Origin: Hemerocallis citrina
Lineage: Eukaryota > Streptophyta > Magnoliopsida > Asparagales > Asphodelaceae
Reading direction: 5' to 3'
Length of the DNA: 64,000 nt
Assembly (NCBI GenBank): GCA_017893485.1
Contig: CM030366.1
Location: 183,937,947-184,001,946 of the forward strand
Position 1 is the stretch's first letter. Each line of letters starts with the position of its first letter. The translations under genes were made by a program, and so were the position numbers. Below are positions 1 to 9,211 of this stretch, piece by piece. The notes under the pieces are model-generated. The model was not told where the DNA came from. It worked only from the letters and a program-made list of their open reading frames with translations, and made no database searches.

Positions 1-1379
1 GATCCACATCTGAAGAGAAGAATTAGAAAGGATGTGTTAATGTTGTTGGATCTTGGCGTTACTTAACCATCTCACCCCTATGTCTGGCTGAAGACTTAAA
101 ACTTAGCGCTACTTGGGAGGCAACCCATGTTTTCTTTTATTGCATTTAGGTTTGATTTATCTTTTAGTTTATTTTATTTTAATTTTTGATTTTATCATGT
201 AGGATTGCATAAATTTTGGAAGTCGCCGGGCGGAGCTGTTTTGTACACCTTCATTGATGGCTGTTTTTGAGAAGTATGGAGTCAGAATCTGGAAAACTGA
301 TTCAAACAGCGATTGTAGCCTATCGTCTTAGCTTTCCAGCAAAAAAAAATTAGCCCATTTAGACACCTACGGCTCCAGATATTGCCAAAATACTGAACGC
401 CGCGCGTGCAGAAATTTTAAGACGAATCAGGGGAGAAATTCTGAACTTTTTGCATTATTTTTGTTTTTCTTTTTTCCTTTCCCATTAAGGACAATGTGAT
501 ATTCAAGTTTGGGGGGAAGGTTTACAAATTTATTATTTATTTTTGAAAAGAAAAACAAAACAGAATGATTTCAATTGGGCTCACCATTACACTCTTTTAG
601 TTCTTTATTGTGATAAGCATTGAAATAGTTTTTTCTGGATAGACAATTGCTTATAAAGTAAGAGTAAGCATACTTATTTACTTTAGGATTATTGACGTTT
701 ACAATTCCTTACAAAATTGTGTGAGTCATGCTATTATACAGAAAAGATAAATGTGATGTTTTTTCTTGTGATTATCTCCTTTGATCTAGTCCTAAACAGA
801 GTTTAAGTAAATAGAGTAATAATGAAAATAAAAATTGAATAAAGTCACTCTACTCCAATGTTTTGAGTTTCTTAGTAACTAGGGGTATTCATCACAAATG
901 TTTACTTTTACGTAAAACGACAACTTGAAATATGAGTATGCAAAGCACTTTAAGTTTGTGACTTGTTGAGTAACCGGGTGAATTCATCACAAATTTTTTG
1001 CATTCGCGTCAAAAGGCAAGTGACAACTTAGAGAAAAGACTATAAAAAAATAAATAAATAAATAAAACTCTAGTTTGCTACTCGGTTTGTAGTAGAGAGA
1101 AGCGATAATCACAGATTGAGTTGTTACATACTATAATTACATTAATTGCATGGCAAATATGATTGGGTTTGGAATTATGAATAAATAATTGCACTGGAGA
1201 AAGTGGGTATGCTTGATTTTACTTTATTTGCTATTGTTTGTATTTTTAATTGAATTTTTGATGCTTGCATGATGAGAATTCTTAGTGTGATGGGTTGAGC
1301 CTCCTCTTGATCATTATTCCCTTATTCATGATTATACTTTTTGCTCGAGGACAAGCAAAATCTTATGTTTGGGGGTATT
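1..1379 (+). mobile_element. Athila-type retrotransposon A0, 3' non-coding internal tail
   Basis: This is the tail between the end of pol and the 3' LTR of a Ty3/gypsy Athila-like element; the coding part lies outside the window. It carries the phrase 'gggaggcaaccca' near position 117, which recurs at 33341 in the tail of Athila element A1. It also has a G-rich tract near 510, and the sequence 'gaggacaagcaaaa' followed by a T/G-rich polypurine tract at about 1368-1379, directly before the LTR. I see no open reading frame of note. The lineage call rests on similarity of these signposts to A1, which has recognisable proteins. Confidence 0.75.
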
Positions 1380-3114
1380 TGATGTGTTTAATTTATATAT
1401 AAATATTTGTACTCATTTACCCATTAAAATTACTTGTTTTCGTTGATATTGTTTATAATTCATCTTATTTCTATAAGATTTCAATTAATTAATTATTTTT
1501 GAAGAAATAAGATTTTTGATGCAAAAAGTGAAGATTTTTGAAAAAAAATCAGCAAACAAAGCAAAACTTTGGATTTATAAATTTTTATTGTTTTGTTGAG
1601 CTAAAAGTGCGATAAATAATTTTAACAGGGTTTAAATGAGCTAATATAATTTTTTGTTAGTTTAATTAATTTTAAACTAGTTTATTTTATTTTATTTTTA
1701 AACCCTAATTTCTGGTCTTATTCTGTGTATGTAGCACGTGATGCAAGAAAAGGAAAGAGAAGAAAAAGGAGAAAGAAATAAATATCTGGTTAAAGAATGA
1801 AGGAAATAAATGAATAGAGGGGATTTTTCTGCAAAAGAGCAAACCCTAATTCTCGCTCCCGTTTGCCTATAAATATGTACCAGGCACAAGCACAAAAATC
1901 AAGAGGTGACGGCTAAATCAAAAAAAAAAGAAAAAAAAAGTAAAAAGTAAGAGAGATTGACGCAGACGACAGCACGTGGTGCTCTTTCTTCTTCTCCTGA
2001 CGCGGTGTTCAAGATGCAAGAGAAAGAGAGAGAGAGAGAGACTAGCTTTCTCTGCTGACGTGCGGGTCCCACCCGACAACACCAGCAGGCGACGCGACAG
2101 CACCTGCGCATGTGGCTCTCGCCACTCCTAGCGCGGAAAATGACAAGACGACTTCGGCTCTGCAGCGCTGACGTGGCTTCGACGTGACGGTGACGCAGAC
2201 AGTAGAAGACACGTGGCGATAGGCATGGTTTTCTGCTGGTGTTGACGTGATAGGCGTGGACTGCTGCGCTGAAGTGGACTGCGGCAGTTTTTTGCTTCGG
2301 TTTTTGAGACGGAAGAGAGATAAAGGCTTGGACTCGATTCTAGGAGTTCGGTTTGCATTATTTTTATATCCTTTTGTATCTCTTCTTCTCTATATTTTTA
2401 TAGTGCAATCCCAAACAATTTTTGTTAGTTGCAAATTGAATATGAACTAAATTTATTTTTCTAGAGGCTAAGATGTAGCCTAGTTTAGTAGTACACAATT
2501 ATAATTCCTTATTATTATTCTATTTTTCCGTGGTTGTGTTTTGATTTTTATTCTTTATGAGTACAATTAGTGGAAAGACATTTGTATGATCTTTTAAATC
2601 ATGAAGAGACCGAACTGGTGATTTGTGATTAATAAAAATTAAACACCGTTATTGGAGGACGTGACTGTTAAGAAATCCATAAAATTTCAATTAATAATTT
2701 GATGAATAGGCAAATAATTAGTTGAGAATACTTTTTATACTGCGTAGATAGAGTAGTTAATATTTTTAGGATTTTGGTCTACAACTTGGAAAGATAATAT
2801 TTTTATTCATAAAGAGTTATAATTTGTGTGTGTGATAAACTAGGTGAAGTCAAGAGCCCTAGAACTAATTTTGAAATTAACAAATTACAAGAATTTCACT
2901 TCACAGCCCTCTCCCTCTTCACAAATTTAGTTATCTTTAATTAGATTAATTTAACTTAGTTGTTTTATCATTTATAAATTTCGATTATCCAAATAGTGAT
3001 TAATCTAGTAAATTCGGTACTCAATAAAATATCTAGTCCCTGTGGGTTAGACACTCTATTCACTTAAACTATACTACTTGTTGCGATTTTGTACACTTGC
3101 AAATATTCATATCA
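1380..3114 (+). repeat. 3' LTR of Athila-type element A0
   Basis: The LTR begins with TG immediately after the polypurine tract and ends with CA at 3114, just after 'gtacacttgca', a phrase also found near the end of the A1 LTRs. Its length of 1735 bp is close to the 1709 and 1688 bp LTRs of A1. It contains a TATA-like box at 1868-1876, a run of GA dinucleotides near 2024-2041 and a GC-richer stretch at about 1960-2300. Small ORFs in this interval are not conserved proteins. The target duplication cannot be checked because the other end of the element is outside the window. Confidence 0.7.
1868..1876 (+). promoter_or_regulatory. LTR TATA box of A0
   Basis: A tataaatat sequence lies about 490 bp into the LTR, followed by a purine-rich leader. 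This is the expected place for the U3 promoter of an LTR element. Its activity is inferred only. Confidence 0.45.
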
Positions 3115-3630
3115 AGTACATAAACATGACATTACAGGAAAATGAAGAAATCTTACTACAAGTCCAAACCACTTTGATTGATAAGATGACTGGCTCAGGA
3201 TGTCACTCTTCTATGCTAAGACTTCAGGCACCCTTACCTGCAAAATCAAAATCTGTGGTTTCGTCAGCTTGTGAGGCCGATGGTAAAATTCTCATCAACT
3301 TTAACTAACTCCCAAAACACAGCATAATAGAATAAAAACTTGAATCATTGTATTAAATGTAAATGGAAAATAGTCAATTATATAATGTCGTATGGGTGAG
3401 TGTGGAACTAATTTACTAAATTGTCAAACATATACTTACTATGCTAACATACACAATTCAAATATGATCTTTTAAAGTAGGCTTGTTTGGAACAATATGA
3501 TTTCCATAGTTTTTGAATGCAAGCTACTATCATTTCTTCTCATTATATGGTTCAATCCCTCACTATGCAATGCCTAAACCTAATTATTTGTACTCCAATG
3601 CGTAATCACGTGTAGGTCGCACCCCAGGAT
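3115..3630. other. Unassigned AT-rich sequence between A0 and T2
   Basis: About 500 bp of AT-rich DNA without a recognisable protein, LTR end or RNA gene. It may be the flank into which A0 inserted. An ORF at 3078-3308 has no recognisable family and overlaps the LTR end, so I do not call it a gene. Confidence 0.4.
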
Positions 3631-3770
3631 ATTGGACCTAACAGGCATACCCCTAGCCCACACACAGTGGATTTACCGGGCGTATCCTAAGTCACGAACC
3701 CTAACAAGTCGATCTCTCGTAACTATGGACCTGACTGGCTTACCCCTAGCCCACAAGCTATGGATTTTTC
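3631..3770. repeat. Two diverged copies of a ~92-bp unit
   Basis: The phrase 'tacccctagcccaca' occurs at about 3648 and again at about 3740, each within a matching context of 'ggacct' upstream and 'tggattt' downstream. The second copy runs directly into the broken gag of T2. The origin of the unit is unknown. Confidence 0.6.
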
Positions 3771-4125
3771 GGAGGTCCTCTTCTTTCTGCCGGTTGATGA
3801 GGATGTTGCGGAGGTCTTCGGACGGCCGAGGGTTATGAGATGCCATTGAGTCGGTTGAAGGGTTATGTACGGAGATGTGGTCCCGATGAAGAGGTTGCAT
3901 TTGAGGAGGAGGACGAGAGGTCCCAATGCCGGCATTCTGGGGCCCGACTTGAGCCCGCTGGTGCTGAGGGTTGTGAAGAGGAGGCTGCTCCTGTTGCAGG
4001 GGCTGATTAGGCTGAGGTGGGAGTTGCCCTTGCTGCTGGACGGTTTGGAGGGGGACCTCCTATTGCGGTTGAGGAGGAGTGGGTCCACGGTTGGACCCTT
4101 TAGATCTCATTTTTCTGGGAGGCAT
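3771..4125 (-). pseudogene. gag: Tat-lineage gag N-terminal fragment (T2)
   Basis: This is the amino-terminal low-complexity part of a Ty3/gypsy Tat gag, rich in Gln and Pro. The start codon is at 4125 on the minus strand, near the PBS and LTR. It matches the start of the T1 gag (49843 leftwards) closely, including an in-frame TAG in the same place early in the protein. It breaks off at about 3771, where unrelated tandem sequence begins, so the capsid domain, zinc knuckle and everything downstream are missing. Gag would normally form the virus-like particle. This copy cannot. Confidence 0.75.
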
Positions 4126-4171
4126 GGCTGTAGGTGATCTTAACCGATGGAAGAGGATGGATTGCTATTTG

Positions 4172-4190
4172 TGTTCCCACCGACGGCGCT
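4172..4190 (-). other. Primer-binding site of T2
   Basis: Read on the minus strand the site begins AGCGCCGTC..., just inside the LTR end. It aligns with the T1 site at 49893-49910 and fits the TTGGCGCCGTCTGTGGGAA type common in Tat elements. I do not assign the tRNA. Confidence 0.6.
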
Positions 4191-4197
4191 AATCTGT

Positions 4198-4760
4198 TGC
4201 CGCTGAAATCGGTGTGGGGGCAAACAGATAGATTTATGGATTCTTGGGATGTTGAATAGTCAAACCTAAAACCTTTCCGCCGGAGTTTGACCATGATCTC
4301 CTGTCGTTGACCTGCAAAAGTGCGAAACACCGGGGTTGATCCCGGTGACGCACCCTCCGACGCTCAAGTCAGTAATCAGAAAGATTATGAATGAGCTTTG
4401 ATTGGCAAAAGATTGATTACCTGGTAACAGTGGGGGATGGGGGGTATTTATAGCTGCCTTAGGGACCAGTTTCGGGATAAGATCAAATCCATACTTCCCA
4501 GTGAATGGATAGAAGCGATCAGGGTTGTTGATTAAGGTTAATCATAAACCCTAATTCTATCCAGCTGGACCGGGTCTCTTATGGGTTGGAACCTGCACCC
4601 AGTTGAGGTGGATCCGTTAGTAGGTTGATGGGCCTTTGGAAAAAGGCCTAGTTCCCATTTCAGACCTATTTGTAGGTGAAATTACCATTTTACCCTTGAT
4701 CTTTGAGATTCGCGCCTGATTTGGGTGGTTCCGATTTAACCCTTATATTTAGCCATATCA
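4198..4760 (-). repeat. 5' LTR of Tat element T2
   Basis: The 563-bp LTR reads TG (at 4760) to CA (at 4198) on the minus strand and is nearly the same as the T1 LTR at 49917-50480. It has a TATA box at 4443-4453 (minus strand). Outside 4760 the flank is copia gag, beginning gtaag. The same junction occurs outside 50480, so both LTRs derive from one insertion event. Confidence 0.85.
4443..4453 (-). promoter_or_regulatory. LTR TATA box of T2
   Basis: CTATAAATACC on the minus strand, at the same place as the TATA box of the T1 LTR. Confidence 0.5.
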
Positions 4761-5017
4761 GTAAGGGCACAAAATAGCACGTTCATCGCCTTTGCATTGT
4801 TCATTGTTTGGTTCTTCATGTCATCGTTCCATTGTACATATGGAATGGTAGGAGCGGTGTATTCGGTCTCCGTCATGTTCCATATTTCATAGTTGATGGA
4901 CTGAAGGTAGATCTTCATTCTACACTTCCAATAGTTGTAATTTGTTCCATCGAAGAGGGGTGACCTTTGTGTAGATTGGCCTTCATGGTACTGATTTGCA
5001 TTCAAAGTAGTTGCCAT
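4761..5017 (-). pseudogene. gag: Copia gag N-terminal fragment, duplicated copy of C2
   Basis: This fragment encodes the start of a copia-type gag, beginning at an ATG at 5017 on the minus strand. It includes the N-terminal DUF4219-like segment with the motif FDGTNYNYWK and ends after FCALTD, where the Tat LTR was inserted. It is a near copy of 50481-50737, broken at the identical base. It lies downstream of the C2 3' LTR rather than of a 5' LTR, which indicates a tandem rearrangement of the element. Confidence 0.85.
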
Positions 5018-5030
5018 TGCACTCAACCAG

Positions 5031-5042
5031 GCTCTGATACCA
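5031..5042 (-). other. Primer-binding site (initiator tRNA-Met type)
   Basis: TGGTATCAGAGC on the minus strand, two bases inside the LTR end at 5045. This is the canonical plant copia primer site complementary to initiator methionine tRNA. Confidence 0.85.
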
Positions 5043-5044
5043 AG

Positions 5045-5878
5045 TGTTGGATCCTGTAGGCAAGGCAAGAAACAATATAGGGGGTTGAATAGTGTTTTAT
5101 AAATAATATAGTTGCGAAATTAAACTTTTCTTCTAACCAGTCGACTTGAAGAGATAAACCAGTCGACCTAGGCGATAGTTAAGAAGAGTATTTTAAAGCG
5201 AGTCTGATCAGCCAACTTATAGAAGAGCCAGTCGAATTATCACACAAGTTTTCAGAAAAAAGGTAGTACAAGTCTGACCAGTCGACTTACAAATAGACAC
5301 AGTTGATTGTCCAGACAAGTTTCACAGAAAACTATAAAGTAGGAAAATGAAATGCAAGTTCAAAGAGATATAACCACAGAGTACACACGATGTATCCTGG
5401 TTCAGTCCTCCCAACCTACATCCAGTCCCCAAGCAACCCACTTGAGATTTTCCACTATTCTTGAAATAATTACAAGAACACCCTACGGCGTTACACAACA
5501 ACCTTGTCCAACTCGTAGTCCTTTCTCACAACTAGAGAAAGCAACCCATTCTTCCACCAAGAGTGAAAACCTGACTCTACACCCTAGACCCCTACTCTCC
5601 AACCGAGAGGAAACCACTCTCACAACCCGTGAGTGAAGAACAACAACAAAAAGTTTACAATCAACCTATAGCCTTGTTGTGGATGTGATTTTATGCGTGG
5701 CTATTAGGACAACTTCCGAAATCAGTCTAAAACGAAATCACTGTTATGCTAGACTGATTTTAAAGAACCAAGACTTAGAAAGAGAATGCTTTTGAATGCT
5801 TCTTCTTGTTTAAAACCAAAAGCTTGAGAACTTTGAAAAAAAAGGTTGGAAAGTTGTTAACCTTTTCCAAGTGATTTC
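5045..5878 (-). repeat. C2 copia LTR, U5-side part (split by C1)
   Basis: This is one part of a copia LTR read on the minus strand; the LTR end lies at 5045 next to the PBS. It continues at 15857-16523 after the C1 insertion, giving 1501 bp in all, against 1504 bp for the LTR at 50765-52268. It contains variants of the paired CAGTCGACTG motif at about 5138-5170 and 5279-5310. Confidence 0.85.
5874..5878. other. Target-site duplication of C1, left
   Basis: ATTTC directly precedes the TG of the C1 5' LTR and is repeated at 15852-15856 directly after the CA of the 3' LTR. Confidence 0.9.
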
Positions 5879-7313
5879 TGTTGATTCTTGATTTTGATGA
5901 TCACAACACAGTGCCACATGTGTTTATATTATACAGCTAACAATGCAGCGTTCATATCAAAAGACAATTCTAGCTGAACAAATGCACAAGCTCTCAAGGA
6001 TACAGCTCAAGACAAGGATCAAGACTTTACTCAAAGCAAGGATCAAAGACTCAATTCAACTCAAGACTCAAGCTTAAATGAGTTATATTGTTGTGTCTTG
6101 TAAACATTGTAATGTACTTTCCTGTTGAGTCTTTAGTCTGATGTAAAGCCTTGTCAACACACACACACACACTTAACAATTTCATACTGTGTGTCTCTAA
6201 AAAAACCCCTCAAAATAAGTCAAAACAGTTTGAAGAATTTTAGCTTTTAAGTACCAGTCGACTTAAGCCTATGCCAGCCGACTGATAAGTACGAAACTGT
6301 TTAAAATTATTCAAACTCTGATCAGTCGACTCATATGGCAACCCAGTCGACTGATCGAGAGCTTTTTTGACCGTTTTCTGATTTTCAAAAACGAACTTTT
6401 TCAAATTCAAACGGTTTGATCCGTTGGTTGACAGTTATGTAACTGCTTTCCAACGTTCAGAAGTACAAAACTCTTTATATAGAGTTTCTTCTCAAACAGA
6501 AACACTCACTTAATTCACTTGACTACTTGATTTCTTAAAAAACACCCGAGCACTCTTGAGAAAAATTTAAGTGATTTTCTGTGAAGAACAAAGCTTTCAA
6601 GTTCACATACTTTGGTTCTCTACACTCAGTCCAGTATAGCATTGAATTCGCTTTGGACTGAGTATAGAAGTCAACCTATTGTTTTAGCCACGTGCATCAA
6701 CACATACAACAACAAGGCTATAGGTTGATTGTAAAATTCCTCTTGTACTCTTGCTCTCGGTTGGAGAGTGTTTTTGACTCTTGGTTGTAGAGTCGGTGTC
6801 TTTTCACTCTTGGTTGAAGAGTGGGTCTGCTTTCTCTGGTTGAGAGAAAGGACTACGGGTTAGACAAGGTTGTTGTCTTGAACGCCGTAGGGTATTCTTG
6901 TATTTATTTTTCAAGAATAGTGGAAATCTCAAGTGGGTTGCTTGGGGACTGGATGTAGGTCGGGAGGACCGAACCAGGATATATCTTGTGTACTCTGTAA
7001 TTGGTTGTCTTGTGATTGCATTTACTTTTGATCAATTATACTCTGCAAAACTAGTCTGACCAGTCGACTAAGCTTCGTATCAGTCGACTGATCAGTCTCG
7101 TATTAGTTATTCTCTTTGTCTCATCAGTCGCCTGTATTATCTATCAGTCGACTGTTTCGAGAGGTTAAATTTATTTTGATTTTGGCTATAACAGTCGACT
7201 GGTTCCCCACTGAGTCGACTGTGCCGAGAGAAATTTCTTATTCCGCAATTTATTATTATAAACACTATTCACCCCCCCTCTAGTGTTTGTTGCTTAGCCT
7301 ACAGGATCCAACA
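5879..7313 (+). repeat. C1 5' LTR
   Basis: It runs from TGTTG to CAACA and is 1435 bp long. It holds a TATA box at 6474-6482, a CA microsatellite near 6157-6172, an ACGTG core near 6690, and five paired palindrome sites (starts 6255/6275, 6323/6344, 7061/7081, 7125/7145, 7192/7212). Confidence 0.95.
6474..6482 (+). promoter_or_regulatory. C1 LTR TATA box
   Basis: TTTATATAG within the LTR, about 595 bp from its start. Transcription probably starts some 30 bp downstream. The 3' LTR carries the same box near 15012. Confidence 0.6.
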
Positions 7314-7315
7314 CT

Positions 7316-7327
7316 TGGTATCAGAGC
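7316..7327 (+). other. C1 primer-binding site
   Basis: TGGTATCAGAGC, two bases after the 5' LTR. This is the canonical initiator tRNA-Met primer site of plant copia elements. Confidence 0.95.
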
Positions 7328-7340
7328 GAGGTTACAGGCA

Positions 7341-9158
7341 ATGGCAACTACATCAAATACTAATCAGTACCATGAAGGACAATCTACACAACGACCACCA
7401 CTATTTGATGGAACAAACTATAACTATTGGAAGTGCCGAATGCGAATCTATCTCCAATCAATCAACTACGAGATATGGCAAATGACAGAGACGGAACATA
7501 ATGCTCCTACCATTCCATATGCACAATGGAATGATGATCAAAAGAGTCAGACTATGAACAATGCCAAAGCAATGAATGCCTTATTCTGTGCACTGACGAA
7601 GGAAGAATTCAACCGTGTATCCAATGCTACAACCGCATATCAAATTTGGCATACACTCGAGGTAACACATGAAGGAACGAATAAAGTAAAAGAATCTAAA
7701 ATTTCTGTTCTTGTCCACAGGTTTGAAATGTTCAGAATGAAGGACAATGAGACTGTGTCTGAGATGATTACAAGATTCACAGACATTACCAACTCTCTTG
7801 TGGCGCTTGGAAAGACTTATACTCAAGCAGAGATGGTCAGAAAAGTACTACGAGCACTCACTCCAGAATGGGAAAAGAAAACCACAGCAATAGAAGAGGC
7901 AAATGACTTGTCAACACTTTCTCTCGAGAATCTTGTTGGTAATCTCATGGCATATGAGGTTCAACTTGAAGATCGAAAGAAAGATACTGAATCACACCAA
8001 ACAAAGAAGAAATCATTGGCTTTTAAAGCAATGACTGACTCAGAAGATGAGGAAGAAGATGAAGAAGAAATAGCAATGTTCACTCGGAGATTCAAGAAGT
8101 TCTTAAAGAAGGGTAAGTTTCATTCTAAGAGTAAAGATTCTAATGACCCTCCTACATGTTTCAGGTGCAATAAGATAGGTCACATGAAGAAGGACTGTCC
8201 CTTAGAAAATGCAAAGAACAAGGGAAAAACATCCAACTTCAAGAAAGACAAATATTCAAAGAACAAATTTGCCAAGAACAAAAAGGCGTATCAAGCCACA
8301 TGGGATGATAGCGATTCATCTTCCGAAGAAGAAACGGATGAAAATAACGAAGTGGCAAATGTATGCTTTATGGCTGCACAAGAACATGTAAGTAATGATT
8401 ATGATTCTGAAGATCTTCTTGATGCATTTAATGAAATATTCCAAGAATTAAAGAAAGAAAAGATTAGAGTTAAGAATCTTGAGAAAGTGAATCAAATACT
8501 TAATCAAGAAAATCTTAACCTTGATAAGGAAGTAAAATCCTTAAATTCTCGTCTTGCAAGTCTAGATACTGATCTTGAAACTCTCAAAAAGAATTATGAA
8601 GAGATTTCAAAGAATGTATCTAAGTTTAACAAAGGCAAAGAGAATTTAAATGATATGCTTCATCATCAAGTTGCATCTAGTCATAAATTTGGACTTGGTT
8701 TTAAGAAATCTTCTATAAAAGAATCTCCTGTTTTAAACACTAGTAAGACTAAGTCAGCATCTATTTCTAGTGTTACACACAAGTTATATGATTTCTTTGC
8801 AAAACCACAGGTTGTTAAATTCAGTGATAAAAGTGATACTAACGTTCGGTTAAGTCGACTGAACCATAGCACCAGTCGTCTGTCCAGAGAAAGTGGATCT
8901 CATTCCACGGGATCAAAACCTCTTATAAGTCGACCTAGTGCATCTACCAGTCGACTGATACATACCAACAGTCGACTGATAAACACTGGTAAGTCGACTG
9001 GACAGAACAAACTAGTATGGGTTCCAGTCAATCTTAATCAGAATGATAGAATTACTTATATCAATTCTTATATGCTAAATGTGTGTAATTCTGCCTATTA
9101 TATTTCTGCTTATGGAGGAAGATCAAACTCTTCATGGGTTTGGTTTCCCCCAAACTAA
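7341..9158 (+). CDS. gag: C1 Gag polyprotein (copia type)
   Basis: This encodes the structural protein of the virus-like particle, 605 residues from the ATG at 7341, 14 bases after the PBS. An upstream TTG at 7287 lies inside the LTR and is not a credible start. Residues ~20-50 resemble the DUF4219 segment (FDGTNYNYWK) and ~60-210 the UBN2 gag domain. An acidic patch follows at ~233-245. A CCHC zinc knuckle (CFRCNKIGHMKKDC) sits at 273-286 and a long coiled coil at ~362-433. Residues ~504-553 are rich in Ser-Arg-Leu because the paired CAGTCGACTG motif is read here in frame. The frame closes with TAA at 9156, in the candidate intron, so unspliced RNA would give Gag alone. Confidence 0.9.
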   Translation: MATTSNTNQYHEGQSTQRPPLFDGTNYNYWKCRMRIYLQSINYEIWQMTETEHNAPTIPYAQWNDDQKSQTMNNAKAMNALFCALTKEEFNRVSNATTAYQIWHTLEVTHEGTNKVKESKISVLVHRFEMFRMKDNETVSEMITRFTDITNSLVALGKTYTQAEMVRKVLRALTPEWEKKTTAIEEANDLSTLSLENLVGNLMAYEVQLEDRKKDTESHQTKKKSLAFKAMTDSEDEEEDEEEIAMFTRRFKKFLKKGKFHSKSKDSNDPPTCFRCNKIGHMKKDCPLENAKNKGKTSNFKKDKYSKNKFAKNKKAYQATWDDSDSSSEEETDENNEVANVCFMAAQEHVSNDYDSEDLLDAFNEIFQELKKEKIRVKNLEKVNQILNQENLNLDKEVKSLNSRLASLDTDLETLKKNYEEISKNVSKFNKGKENLNDMLHHQVASSHKFGLGFKKSSIKESPVLNTSKTKSASISSVTHKLYDFFAKPQVVKFSDKSDTNVRLSRLNHSTSRLSRESGSHSTGSKPLISRPSASTSRLIHTNSRLINTGKSTGQNKLVWVPVNLNQNDRITYINSYMLNVCNSAYYISAYGGRSNSSWVWFPPN

Positions 9159-9211
9159 TATGTTTTGGACCCAATAAAAAGGGTACCATATTTACCTCAA
9201 ATGTTTTATAG
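9138..9211 (+). other. Candidate 74-nt intron at gag/pol junction
   Basis: A GT...AG interval starts after ATGG and ends in TTTTATAG. Removing it joins the gag frame (positions divisible by 3) to the pol frame (remainder 2) with no stop. Retained, it places a TAA at 9156-9158, and an in-frame TAG lies directly before pol. The element C2 has the same donor, acceptor and exact 74-nt length at 21621-21694. This is inferred; no transcript evidence is available here. Confidence 0.6.

Noticed and set aside
1698..2358. Small ORFs in the A0 LTR
   Set aside because: They lie wholly inside an LTR, are low in complexity (Ser/Leu runs from GA repeats) and overlap on both strands.
3115..3630. Possible host gene between A0 and T2
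   Set aside because: There is no ORF with a known domain, no splice structure and no conserved motif.
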